The position numbers and the translations under genes were made by a program. The notes beneath the pieces were generated by a model. That model saw only the letters and a list, made by a program, of their open reading frames with translations, ran no database searches and was not told where the DNA came from. A DNA stretch of 64,000 bases, taken from Acidobacteriaceae bacterium. Its GTDB lineage: Bacteria; Acidobacteriota; Terriglobia; Terriglobales; Acidobacteriaceae. The stretch is taken from positions 1,054,001 to 1,118,000 of the forward strand of contig JAPWKE010000003.1 in the NCBI GenBank assembly GCA_028283655.1. The letters run 5' to 3'. Positions 39,067-46,599 of the stretch are shown one piece after another; position 1 is the stretch's first letter; every line of letters begins with the position of its first letter.

Positions 39067-39546
39067 CTATTTGAATCCTACCGGGGTTCCAGCCTGGATG
39101 GCGCACAAGGTGTCCGCCGGGGCAAGGCTATTGTTGTCAGAAGTCAAGGTTCCGCGAATGCTGCCTCCCGCCAATGCCTGTCGGCGTGTGATGACGGGAT
39201 TGAGGGAGTGTTCGAGAACAGAGGTGTCAGGAACCGGAGCATCGAGCACCGGTTGGGCCACAATTTTAATCAGCGAAGCGTCCGAAAGCGGAGAGTAAGC
39301 CGCAAACGCCGCACGGAAGTGGAGCGGGTCAGAAAGGTACCGCTTGATGTCAGCCTTCGAGTAGCCGACGTGAGCCATGTCGGGCCAGCAGGCGTAGGCT
39401 GCGAGCAGCCAGCTGTCGTCTACGCTGGTGGCTTGCGTGTTGGAGAAGGTGATGCCCATCTCACGGGCTTTGCAGCCCGACACGACCGAAGCCGCAGCAA
39501 GAATCGCTGCGGTGAGTGCGGTCGCTTTGAGAGGGAAGTTAGTCAT
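39067..39546 (-). CDS. Putative lipoprotein of unknown function, inside the nuo operon
   Basis: A 159-residue protein I cannot assign. Residues 1-25 are a lipoprotein signal with lipobox V-S-G-C25. The mature part has no membrane helix; segments include DDSWLLAAYACWPDMAHVGY and DTSVLEHSLNPVITRRQALA. The ATG at 39546 follows GGGG/GGAAG sites and overlaps the end of the preceding ORF by 8 bases, so the two are translated together. It lies 13 bases before nuoG. By position it could be a periplasmic assembly or stability factor for complex I, but nothing in the sequence proves this. Confidence 0.7.
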   Translation of the reverse strand: MTNFPLKATALTAAILAAASVVSGCKAREMGITFSNTQATSVDDSWLLAAYACWPDMAHVGYSKADIKRYLSDPLHFRAAFAAYSPLSDASLIKIVAQPVLDAPVPDTSVLEHSLNPVITRRQALAGGSIRGTLTSDNNSLAPADTLCAIQAGTPVGFK

Positions 39547-39928
39547 CGCTTCCATCCCCTTCAGGAGCAAGCTTTGCGGCGTTGGCGCGCATTCCCAAAA
39601 GTTCCTGGTCGAGGTCGTGCTTGGAAGCTCCGCTCAACTGTTTGCCGACATAAATGATCGCGTCGTCAATCACGATATTGCGGTTGCGGAAGTCGTTATA
39701 GAACTTATTCACGCCAGCGCGAACGGCATAGGCAGAGAACGGTGTCAGCGGTGTGTCGTGACCGATCTGATGGTGCAGAGCTGATTTGTAGCCGCTGAGG
39801 TATGCGAAGTGGTAATCGTCATTATGATTCCGCCACCAGTCACCGGCATGGTGGGTGGGGTGGGTCTGTGCGCCGAGCGGAAGTGCTGCGGCGGCGAACA
39901 GTGCGGTAATGGCGATTAATTTACGCAT
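39539..39928 (-). CDS. Secreted His-rich protein of unknown function, inside the nuo operon
   Basis: A 129-residue protein with a clear signal peptide (RKLIAITALFAAAALPLGAQ). The N-terminal mature segment is rich in His, Trp and Asp (THPTHHAGDWWRNHNDDYHF). A mostly helical remainder includes FYNDFRNRNIVIDDAIIYVG. No family was recognised. The histidines could bind metal; that is speculation. It starts 5 bases after nuoF and overlaps the lipoprotein gene at its 3' end, so it is clearly part of the operon. Confidence 0.7.
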   Translation of the reverse strand: MRKLIAITALFAAAALPLGAQTHPTHHAGDWWRNHNDDYHFAYLSGYKSALHHQIGHDTPLTPFSAYAVRAGVNKFYNDFRNRNIVIDDAIIYVGKQLSGASKHDLDQELLGMRANAAKLAPEGDGSDD

Positions 39929-39933
39929 AGCGG

Positions 39934-41268
39934 CTAGTGGGCTCCTGCGAGGGCTGGTTGACCTACGGGGGTGATCTGGATGAGAGGATTCTCGACGCGC
40001 TTGCCTTCGAGGTACTCTTCAAACTCTGCGCGGAACTTCTTGTAAAAGCCCAGCATAGGCATCGCTGCAGCATCACCAAGCGGGCAGAAGGTGCGGCCCA
40101 TCATGTTCTCGGCGAGGTACTGCATGTTGTCGATGTCCTTCTTCGTGCCGCCACCGGCATGGAAGCGGGTCATCGTCTTCTTCAGCCAGTCCGTGCCTTC
40201 GCGGCAGGGGATGCACCAACCGCAGGATTCATGCTGGTAGAAGCGGATCGTACGGAGCGCAAATTCGACGATGGAAACGCTCTCGTCGAGGACGACGATG
40301 CCGCCGGAGCCAAGCATCGTGCCGGCCTTGCCCATCTGGTCAAAGTCGAGGCCGACGTTGAGCTCGTCGGGCCGGAGAACCGGGCAGGAGGAACCACCGG
40401 GGACGACAGCCTTGAGCTGCTTGCCGTCCTTCACGCCGCCAGCGACCTTGTAGATCGCATCGTGCAGGTTGTAACCCATCGGGAGTTCGTAGACGCCAGG
40501 GCGTTCGACGTGTCCGCTGATGCCGAAGAGACGCGTACCGCCATTGCGCTCAGAGCCGAGCTTGGCGTACTTCTCGCCACCCATCAGCAGGATGTGCGGG
40601 GCGGAAGCGATGGTTTCGGCGTTATTGATGACCGTCGGGCCGCCATAAAGGCCGACGACAGCAGGGAACGGAGGCTTGATGCGCGGAACGCCGCGCTTGC
40701 CTTCGAGTGACTCCATCAGGGCCGACTCTTCGCCTACTTCGTAAGCTCCCGCGCCGGACTGCGTGATGATGTCGAAGTCCACGCCTTCCTTGCCGAAGAT
40801 GTTCTTTCCGAGGTAGCCCTTCGCGTAGGCATCCGCGACGGCCTTCTCAACGATCTTGAGCAGGTAGCGATACTCGCCGCGCAGGTAGATGAAACCCGTC
40901 TTCGCGCCGATGGCGAGACCCGCGATCATGGTGCCTTCGATGACAGAGTGCGGGTCATGCAGGAAGATGACGTGATCCTTGCAGGTTCCGGGCTCGGATT
41001 CATCGCCGTTGACGAGGACGTACTTGGGCTTCTCGGAGACCTTGGGCACGAACGACCACTTCATGCCGGTGGGGAAGCCTGCGCCGCCACGACCACGGAG
41101 GCCGGAGGCCTTCATCTCATTGATGATCCACTCGGGGCCGTTTTCGATGGCGTTCTGAACAGCCTTATAGCCGTCAAGCTCAACATACTTGTCAATATCG
41201 GCAGCGCCAGCGCCGAAGCGGCGGCTGATGACTTTGACTTCGTCAGGATGGGAGACGAGAGTGGGCAT
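39934..41268 (-). CDS. nuoF: NADH-quinone oxidoreductase subunit F
   Basis: NADH- and FMN-binding subunit, 444 residues. The flavin/NADH glycine-rich loop is GLRGRGGAGFPTGMKWSFVP. The SLBB region includes GTRLFGISGHVERPGVYELP. The [4Fe-4S] cluster N3 ligands are ESCGWCIPCREG plus the later Cys in TFCPLGDAA. The protein is complete. Its start immediately follows the nuoE stop. Confidence 0.96.
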   Translation of the reverse strand: MPTLVSHPDEVKVISRRFGAGAADIDKYVELDGYKAVQNAIENGPEWIINEMKASGLRGRGGAGFPTGMKWSFVPKVSEKPKYVLVNGDESEPGTCKDHVIFLHDPHSVIEGTMIAGLAIGAKTGFIYLRGEYRYLLKIVEKAVADAYAKGYLGKNIFGKEGVDFDIITQSGAGAYEVGEESALMESLEGKRGVPRIKPPFPAVVGLYGGPTVINNAETIASAPHILLMGGEKYAKLGSERNGGTRLFGISGHVERPGVYELPMGYNLHDAIYKVAGGVKDGKQLKAVVPGGSSCPVLRPDELNVGLDFDQMGKAGTMLGSGGIVVLDESVSIVEFALRTIRFYQHESCGWCIPCREGTDWLKKTMTRFHAGGGTKKDIDNMQYLAENMMGRTFCPLGDAAAMPMLGFYKKFRAEFEEYLEGKRVENPLIQITPVGQPALAGAH

Positions 41269-41778
41269 TTACTTCACGTCCTTTCCACGGCCTTCGCGGT
41301 AGTCCGTGAGGATCTGGGTCATCTTGGTGGGCGTCAAATTGTCGTGGAAGTCGTAGTTCACCTGCACGGCGGGCGCCCAGCAGCAGGCACCAATGCACTC
41401 GACTTCTTCCAGCGAGAAAAGACCGTCTTCGGTGACTTCCTTGTGACCGATCCCGAGTTCCTTCTTGCAGTGGTCAAGCAGCTCGAAGCCGCCGCGCAAC
41501 ATGCAGGAGATGTTCGTGCAGACCTGCACGTTGTACTTGCCTGCAGGCTTGGTGCGGAGCATCGAGTAGTACGAAAGCACGCCGCGAACGTCCAGCTCGA
41601 GCAGGTCGAGACGAACGGAGATCTCAGCAATAGCTTCATCGCTGACGTAGCCGAGATCGTCCTGCGCGTAAAGCAGCATAGGAACGAGTGCCGAGCGCTT
41701 CATCGGATAGATGGTCGCGAGTTTATCGAACCGCTCGGCGTAGGCCGGGGTAAAGATCGAGTTGGTTACGGCTGCCAT
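41269..41778 (-). CDS. nuoE: NADH-quinone oxidoreductase subunit E
   Basis: Thioredoxin-fold [2Fe-2S] subunit (cluster N1a), 169 residues. The cluster ligands are in VCTNISCMLRGG and ECIGACCWAP, the normal C-x4-C and C-x3-C spacing. The N-terminal helical bundle (YPMKRSALVPMLLYAQDDLG) is present. It lies 9 bases after the unknown ORF upstream and abuts nuoF. Confidence 0.95.
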   Translation of the reverse strand: MAAVTNSIFTPAYAERFDKLATIYPMKRSALVPMLLYAQDDLGYVSDEAIAEISVRLDLLELDVRGVLSYYSMLRTKPAGKYNVQVCTNISCMLRGGFELLDHCKKELGIGHKEVTEDGLFSLEEVECIGACCWAPAVQVNYDFHDNLTPTKMTQILTDYREGRGKDVK

Positions 41779-41787
41779 CGTTGGCCT

Positions 41788-42090
41788 CTACTCCTCAAAC
41801 ATCACTTCACGCGCAAAGTGCTCGGCGGCGAAGTCCATCTCTTCCGGGGCATCGTCTCCGATGGAAACGCTCCCGTCTTCGTTCAGCGCAAAGGCCTTTT
41901 CAATGCCTTCGCTGGTTTCCATCGCTTCGGGGGTAAAGGCCAGCCAGCGGCTGCCGACCCGAAGGGTAATTCTTTCCGCGCTTACCTCAACTACGGCGTG
42001 CTGCGGGGCGTTCAAGCCGTGGGCTGCGGCGTAACTGCGGAGGACTGCCGCCCACGAAGTCCAGAGTTCGGTTTGGAGCGATCCGTTCAT
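41788..42090 (-). CDS. Unknown acidic protein between nuoD and nuoE
   Basis: A 100-residue soluble protein that I do not recognise. It is acidic towards the C-terminus (EDGSVSIGDDAPEEMDFAAE). A central beta-strand-like pattern reads VVEVSAERITLRVGSRWLAF. There is no signal peptide or membrane helix. Its ATG overlaps the stop of the preceding membrane-protein ORF (ATGA) and it ends 9 bases before nuoE. Position suggests a complex I accessory or regulatory protein; this is inference only. Confidence 0.65.
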   Translation of the reverse strand: MNGSLQTELWTSWAAVLRSYAAAHGLNAPQHAVVEVSAERITLRVGSRWLAFTPEAMETSEGIEKAFALNEDGSVSIGDDAPEEMDFAAEHFAREVMFEE

Positions 42091-42428
42091 GGTCGCCGAA
42101 TGAAGAAGATAACGAGAATCAATAGAACAAGGTTTAATCCCGTGACAGCTGATGCCAGTTCGGCCATGAACTTAGACCGAACGGTCACATCAACTGCAGA
42201 GAACGAAGCTACGAAGATGTTTTTACTCTTGCTAAGGCTGTTCCACGCGATTAGGTACAAAACAGGAGCCGCCGCGCACCAGTACGTATGTCCGCTCTTG
42301 ATCGAAGAGAATGCTGTTGCGACAAGAAGAAAGCTTGTGGCGCAGCAGAGAACATTCATACGCCACCAACGTGATTCATCATCGTTGATAGAGCTGTCGA
42401 GCTTCCCGTGGATGGCGGAGAGAGTCAT
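42087..42428 (-). CDS. Unknown membrane protein between nuoD and nuoE
   Basis: A 113-residue protein with three hydrophobic segments (about 24-42, 49-65 and 90-110; the last ends VLLILVIFFIRRP). Base composition is clearly AT-richer than that of the flanking nuo genes, which may indicate recent acquisition or relaxed selection. No family was recognised. The ATG directly follows the nuoD stop and the TGA overlaps the next ORF, so it is translated within the operon. Confidence 0.6.
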   Translation of the reverse strand: MTLSAIHGKLDSSINDDESRWWRMNVLCCATSFLLVATAFSSIKSGHTYWCAAAPVLYLIAWNSLSKSKNIFVASFSAVDVTVRSKFMAELASAVTGLNLVLLILVIFFIRRP

Positions 42429-43793
42429 TTAACGGTCAATCGCTCCAAGCACGATGTCGATAGAACCAATCACGGCAACCACGTCGGCAATCAACTGCCC
42501 CTTGCACATGGTTTCGAGCGCCTGCAGAGTGCAGAAGTCGGCATTGCGAACGTGGACGCGTTGCGGCTTAGCCGTACCATCTGAGACGACGTAGTAGTTC
42601 ATCTGGCCGTGCGGAGCTTCAACTGCGCTCATCGCCTCGCCAGCTGGAACCTGGAAGCCTTCGGTCACAATCTTGAAGTGATGGATTAGGGATTCCATCT
42701 GCGTCTTCATCTGCTCGCGATCCGGAACCAGAATCTTCGGGGCGTGAGCGACGATGCGGCCTTCGGGCATACCGTCGAGCGCCTGCAGGCAGATTTTCAC
42801 GCTCTCACGCATTTCCTGCATACGAACGATGTAGCGAGCCCAGACGTCACCTTCTGTCGCAACCGGAACGTTGAACTGGAACTTCTCGTAGCTGGAGTAC
42901 GGCATGTCGCGACGAAGATCGAAGTCAACGCCGGAAGCGCGCAACGGCGGGCCGGTAACGCCGAGAGCGACGGCCTGTTCTGCGGTGAGGTAGCCGATGC
43001 CTTTGAGGCGGCCGATCCAGATGGGGTTGTTCTGGAGCAAGCCTTCGTACTGCTCAATCTTGGAGGGAAAGTCTTCGAGGAACGCGCGAATCTTCTTGAA
43101 GAGGCCGACGGGCGGCTCCAGCGCAACGCCGCCGATGCGGACGTAGCTGGTCATCATGCGTTGGCCGGAGACAGCCTCAAAGATACGGAGAAGCTCTTCG
43201 CGCTCGCGGAAGCAGTAGAGGAAGACGGTAAGCGCGCCGATATCCATGGCGTGCGTGCCGAGCCAGACGAGGTGCGACTGGATGCGGGTGAGCTCGTTGA
43301 AGAGCACACGCATCCACTGCGCCTTTTCAGGAATCTCGAGCTGCAGCAGCTTCTCGACTGCCAGGGCGTAGGCCGTGTTGTTCGTCATCGGACAGAGGTA
43401 GTCGATGCGATCCGTTAGCGGCGTGACCTGGTTGTAGAACTTGGCTTCGCAGGTCTTCTCGATACCCGTGTGCAGGTAGCCGATGTCTGGTGCAAGCGAG
43501 ACGACGGTTTCGCCGTCGATTTCAATGACAAGACGCAGCACACCGTGCGTGGACGGGTGCTGTGGGCCCATGTTGAGGACCATCGTTTTGTCGGAGACGG
43601 GATCAGAGCCTTCAGGAGCGCGGCCGGAGGCAGACTCTTCCACCACATCCTTGACGTCGGGGATGATGAGGTCTTCGGCAGGGATAAAGCCGGTAAGCGT
43701 GGCACCCGAAATCTGGGTGTTGCGGCCGTGCATGGGCTCGCGGTTCGGTTCGACGGCGCCTTCGGGCTTTTCGAGCAGGTCGGTCGGGCTCAT
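42429..43793 (-). CDS. nuoD: NADH-quinone oxidoreductase subunit D with N-terminal extension
   Basis: 49-kDa quinone-site subunit, 454 residues. The hallmark MGPQHPSTHGVLRL does not begin until residue 75, so there is an unusual hydrophilic extension of roughly 50-60 residues (Pro/Glu/Asp-rich). The remainder is standard: FYNQVTPLTDRIDYLCPMTN, QRMMTSYVRIGGVALEPP, and the C-terminal DIVLGAIDR. An internal ATG at residue 21 exists, but the first ATG overlaps the nuoC stop (TAATG), supporting the long form. Confidence 0.95.
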   Translation of the reverse strand: MSPTDLLEKPEGAVEPNREPMHGRNTQISGATLTGFIPAEDLIIPDVKDVVEESASGRAPEGSDPVSDKTMVLNMGPQHPSTHGVLRLVIEIDGETVVSLAPDIGYLHTGIEKTCEAKFYNQVTPLTDRIDYLCPMTNNTAYALAVEKLLQLEIPEKAQWMRVLFNELTRIQSHLVWLGTHAMDIGALTVFLYCFREREELLRIFEAVSGQRMMTSYVRIGGVALEPPVGLFKKIRAFLEDFPSKIEQYEGLLQNNPIWIGRLKGIGYLTAEQAVALGVTGPPLRASGVDFDLRRDMPYSSYEKFQFNVPVATEGDVWARYIVRMQEMRESVKICLQALDGMPEGRIVAHAPKILVPDREQMKTQMESLIHHFKIVTEGFQVPAGEAMSAVEAPHGQMNYYVVSDGTAKPQRVHVRNADFCTLQALETMCKGQLIADVVAVIGSIDIVLGAIDR

Positions 43794-44302
43794 TAGCGGT
43801 AACCCTCCACGGGGTAGTCCTTGCGGAGCGGATGGCCGTTCCAGTTGTCGGGCATCATGATGCGGGTGAGGCGGGGATGGCCGGTGAAGCGCACACCGAA
43901 GAGGTCGAAGACCTCGCGTTCGTAGAAGTTCGCAGCAGGCCAGACGGAGGTGATGGACTCGATGACGGGGTCATCGCCATGCACGCGTGCGATAAGGCGG
44001 ATGCGCTCCTTGAGGCGGTGCGAGAGCAGGTGATAGGTCACCTGAAAGCGCGGCTCCGAGGGGTACCAGTCAACCGCAGTGCAATCTTCGAAGAAGTTGT
44101 AACCGGAGGCCTGAGCGGCCTTGCAGGCGGCGACGATATTTTCCGGAGCGACGGTGAGAGTCAGCTCCTGGCGGTCCCACTTGGCATCGACGATGAAGGC
44201 TTCGAGACCGGTGATAGCGGCGTGGTTGGCAAACGCTGCCGCCACGGCTTCCTTGCCGAATACGGCTTCCGGTGTGGCGGGGGTGGTTGCGGGATCAGAC
44301 AT
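43793..44302 (-). CDS. nuoC: NADH-quinone oxidoreductase subunit C
   Basis: 30-kDa peripheral-arm subunit, 169 residues. The signature REVFDLFGVRFTGHPRLTRI followed by MMPDNWNGHPLRKDYP is complete. The ATG at 44302 follows AGGAG at a normal distance; the longer open frame (to 44443) runs into nuoA. In most operons nuoB precedes nuoC, but here only 52 non-coding bases separate nuoA and nuoC. Confidence 0.95.
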   Translation of the reverse strand: MSDPATTPATPEAVFGKEAVAAAFANHAAITGLEAFIVDAKWDRQELTLTVAPENIVAACKAAQASGYNFFEDCTAVDWYPSEPRFQVTYHLLSHRLKERIRLIARVHGDDPVIESITSVWPAANFYEREVFDLFGVRFTGHPRLTRIMMPDNWNGHPLRKDYPVEGYR

Positions 44303-44354
44303 CCAGTCTCCTACTCGTTGCGCGGCTGACTTCGCTGTCAGCAAATCAAAAAAG

Positions 44355-44768
44355 TTAGAGGTCAGCCTTGTCGTTGGCCCAGTTGAGTACGCCCTTCTTC
44401 CAGACATAGAAGAGGCCAACGCCGACGAAGCCCATATAAACAAACATTTCCCAGAAACCGAAGAAGCGGTTTCCGGTGATAGCCGGGAGCTGCTTGTAGA
44501 TTACGGCCCAGGGCAGCGTGAAGACGGCTTCCACATCGAACAGGATGAAAAGCATGGCCACCATGTAGAAGCGCACGGAGAAACGGCCGCGAGCATCGCC
44601 GACCGGATCCATGCCGCACTCATAGGCGCTGAGCTTGGTCTTGTTCCGTTTGTGCTTGCCGAGCAGGAAGGAAGCAGCAATCATTCCTCCCGCCATTCCG
44701 AGCGCGACAACGATCTGAATCGCGAGCGGGAAGTATTGCCAGATGTATGGATTGGCTTGCATAGGCAT
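44355..44768 (-). CDS. nuoA: NADH-quinone oxidoreductase subunit A
   Basis: Three-helix membrane subunit, 137 residues, with the conserved loop YECGMDPVGDARGRFSVRFY and the helix MLFILFDVEAVFTLPWAVIY. The ATG at 44768 (MPMQANPY) is preferred. It has no ribosome-binding site and lies where transcription from the promoter at 44774-44802 should begin, so the mRNA may be leaderless. A second ATG two codons downstream and an upstream TTG (44795, inside the promoter) are alternatives. It is the first gene of the nuo operon. Confidence 0.93.
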   Translation of the reverse strand: MPMQANPYIWQYFPLAIQIVVALGMAGGMIAASFLLGKHKRNKTKLSAYECGMDPVGDARGRFSVRFYMVAMLFILFDVEAVFTLPWAVIYKQLPAITGNRFFGFWEMFVYMGFVGVGLFYVWKKGVLNWANDKADL

Positions 44769-44773
44769 TTTTG

Positions 44774-44802
44774 AGTTTAGGAGTGTGATCGTCAAGGGTC
44801 AA
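44774..44802 (-). promoter_or_regulatory. Probable sigma70-type promoter of the nuo operon
   Basis: Reading the minus strand: TTGACC (44802-44797), a 17-base spacer, then TAAACT (44779-44774). Matches are 5/6 and 4/6 with ideal spacing. Only five bases separate the -10 element from the nuoA ATG at 44768, so the expected start of transcription coincides with the start codon. Confidence 0.55.
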
Positions 44803-44863
44803 GCTTCGGCGGTGGATAAGCGCACACGTCCGAATTCGGCCTGAATGAGTCCGTTTTAGTGTT

Positions 44864-45781
44864 TTAGCGTAACAATCCGGTGTACCAGTTGAGGATGATC
44901 GGACCAACCGATGCAGCGAGCAGTCCGCCGATGGCCAGAAAGCTGCCGAGAGGAAGGCGTGTCGCTCCCGAAGCTTTTCCACGCAATAGCATGGCGACGG
45001 CGTACAACGAGCAGAGGATGACACCCAGAAAGAGCGCGAGCAAGGCAGGGTACAAGCCGAGGAGGGCGGAGATCATCGCGAGGAGCTTTACATCGCCCAG
45101 GCCGAGGCCTTCGCGCTTACGAAGCGCTTTATAGATCATTCGGACGGCGAGCAGAATGCCTGCGGCAGCAAGAATCGCACCGAGGCGGCCGAAGACGAGG
45201 TGCTCGGTGCCGGTAAGGAAGACATCGCCGCGTTCGACCATGGAGCCGGGGCTGGAGAGCCGCAGTTGGTGCTTCATATGGATGTCGTCGTCGCCGGGCG
45301 GCAGGAAGACGGTTTCGACGCAAACGAGGAAGAAGCCCAGTGCCATACCCGAGAAGGTGAAGCCGTCGGGAATGATTTGCGTTTGCCAGTCGGTAACGAG
45401 GACGCCTATCAGCAGAAAGCCTGTGGCGGCGAGAGCTACGCCTTCGAGAACGGCTGTGCTGCCGAGGAGTTCCGGGTTGGCGAGCGCGACGGCGGTGTGA
45501 TGCGTGGCGAAGACAAACCAGAGGCCGACGGCCAGTTCAACGAGAGGGTACTGCGCAGAGATTTTTGTGGAACAACTGCGGCAACGGCCTCGGAGAAAAA
45601 GAAAGCTGAGGACGGGAATGTTGTCGTACCAGCGGATGGGAGTGAGGCAGTGCGGACAGTGCGAGCCGGGCTTGATGATGCTCTTCTGGGCCGGGAGGCG
45701 GGCGATGCAGACGTTCAAGAAGCTGCCAAGTAACAGGCCGAAGAAGAAGGTGGCTAGCTCGACAGCGGGCAGAGAGATCAT
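44864..45781 (-). CDS. Prepilin peptidase (A24 family, PilD-like)
   Basis: Bifunctional membrane enzyme that cleaves and N-methylates type IV prepilins or pseudopilins, 305 residues. The N-terminal domain has the zinc-type cysteine pairs C42/C45 (HCPHC) and C67/C70 (CRSC). The aspartyl catalytic residues are D131 (VTDWQTQIIPDG) and D230 (GLGLGDVKLL). A charged loop of about 40 residues (155-195) is inserted between membrane helices. The ATG at 45781 was chosen; the frame extends to a TTG at 45814. No pilin genes are nearby. Confidence 0.92.
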   Translation of the reverse strand: MISLPAVELATFFFGLLLGSFLNVCIARLPAQKSIIKPGSHCPHCLTPIRWYDNIPVLSFLFLRGRCRSCSTKISAQYPLVELAVGLWFVFATHHTAVALANPELLGSTAVLEGVALAATGFLLIGVLVTDWQTQIIPDGFTFSGMALGFFLVCVETVFLPPGDDDIHMKHQLRLSSPGSMVERGDVFLTGTEHLVFGRLGAILAAAGILLAVRMIYKALRKREGLGLGDVKLLAMISALLGLYPALLALFLGVILCSLYAVAMLLRGKASGATRLPLGSFLAIGGLLAASVGPIILNWYTGLLR

Positions 45782-45944
45782 AAGTCCAGTATAGGTTTTG
45801 CGCGGGGTCAACAAACACTCATGAAGAAAGAGAGCAACATCTGCGAACTCATCGGGTTCTAACTAACAACGGAGCGCAGAAGTTAGCGTCTTCGGGGTTC
45901 GGCGGATATCTCAGGACCGTTGGGCCGGATGGAGGAGGTTCCAG

Positions 45945-46463
45945 ATGGGTTTTCTTCGTAAGATCGCTTTTCTCAGCTTGCTTTTAGCGCCGCTGGCTTT
46001 CATGACTTCGCGCGCGGAGGCACAGGTTTCCATTGGTGTAGGTGTTGGCGGGCCGCCTGCCTGCGAGTACGGTTACTACGGCTATGCGCCCTATGCGTGC
46101 GCTCCGTATGGCTATTACAACTCTGATTGGTTCTACAACGGTGCGTTTATCGGCGCTGGTCCCTGGTATCACCGCGGTTATTACGGCGGCGGCTACGGCT
46201 ATTACGGTCGTGGTGGCTACTATCGCGGCAGCGGTTACTACGGCCGTGGCGGCTATTACGGCGGTGGCCGTGGCTACTACGGTGGTGGCGGTTATCACGG
46301 CGGCGGTTATGGCGGTAATGCCTATCGCGGTGGTGGTGGCTACCATGGTGGCGGCGGCGGTGGTTACCACGGCGGTGGCGGTGGAGGCGGCTATCACGGT
46401 GGTGGTGGCGGCGGGTCGCACGGCGGTGGCGGTGGTCATGGCGGCGGTGGTGGACATCGCTAA
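45945..46463 (+). CDS. Secreted Gly/Tyr/His-rich low-complexity protein
   Basis: A 172-residue exported protein with a signal peptide (GFLRKIAFLSLLLAPLAFMT then SRAEA-Q). The mature chain grades from Tyr/Pro/Ala-rich (about 28-75), through repeats of the type G-Y-Y-G/R-G-G (75-125), to a His-punctuated Gly-rich tail (G-G-G-Y-H and G-G-G-H units). A strong GGAGGAGG site precedes the ATG by seven bases. It could be a structural envelope or adhesive protein; the function is unknown. A hairpin terminator follows at 46504-46538. Confidence 0.75.
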   Translation: MGFLRKIAFLSLLLAPLAFMTSRAEAQVSIGVGVGGPPACEYGYYGYAPYACAPYGYYNSDWFYNGAFIGAGPWYHRGYYGGGYGYYGRGGYYRGSGYYGRGGYYGGGRGYYGGGGYHGGGYGGNAYRGGGGYHGGGGGGYHGGGGGGGYHGGGGGGSHGGGGGHGGGGGHR

Positions 46464-46503
46464 CACTCGCTTCGCTGCGAAAATAAGCGCAGTTGAAGAG
46501 GTA

Positions 46504-46538
46504 AAGATGCGGCTGATCCTTTGGGACGGTCGCATCTT
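46504..46538 (+). terminator. Probable terminator after the Gly-rich protein gene
   Basis: 8-bp outer stem (46504-46511 with 46531-46538), a partly paired interior, then GTTTTG. It lies 40 bases beyond the stop codon. Confidence 0.6.
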
Positions 46539-46599
46539 GTTTTGCGCGGGGCGATAATGAGTTCTGGCGTCTGTTCTTCGGGCGCGTCTGGGGAACGGA

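Noticed and set aside
40948-42432. 494-codon plus-strand open frame
   Set aside because: Antisense to nuoF, nuoE and the unknown ORFs; no family features.
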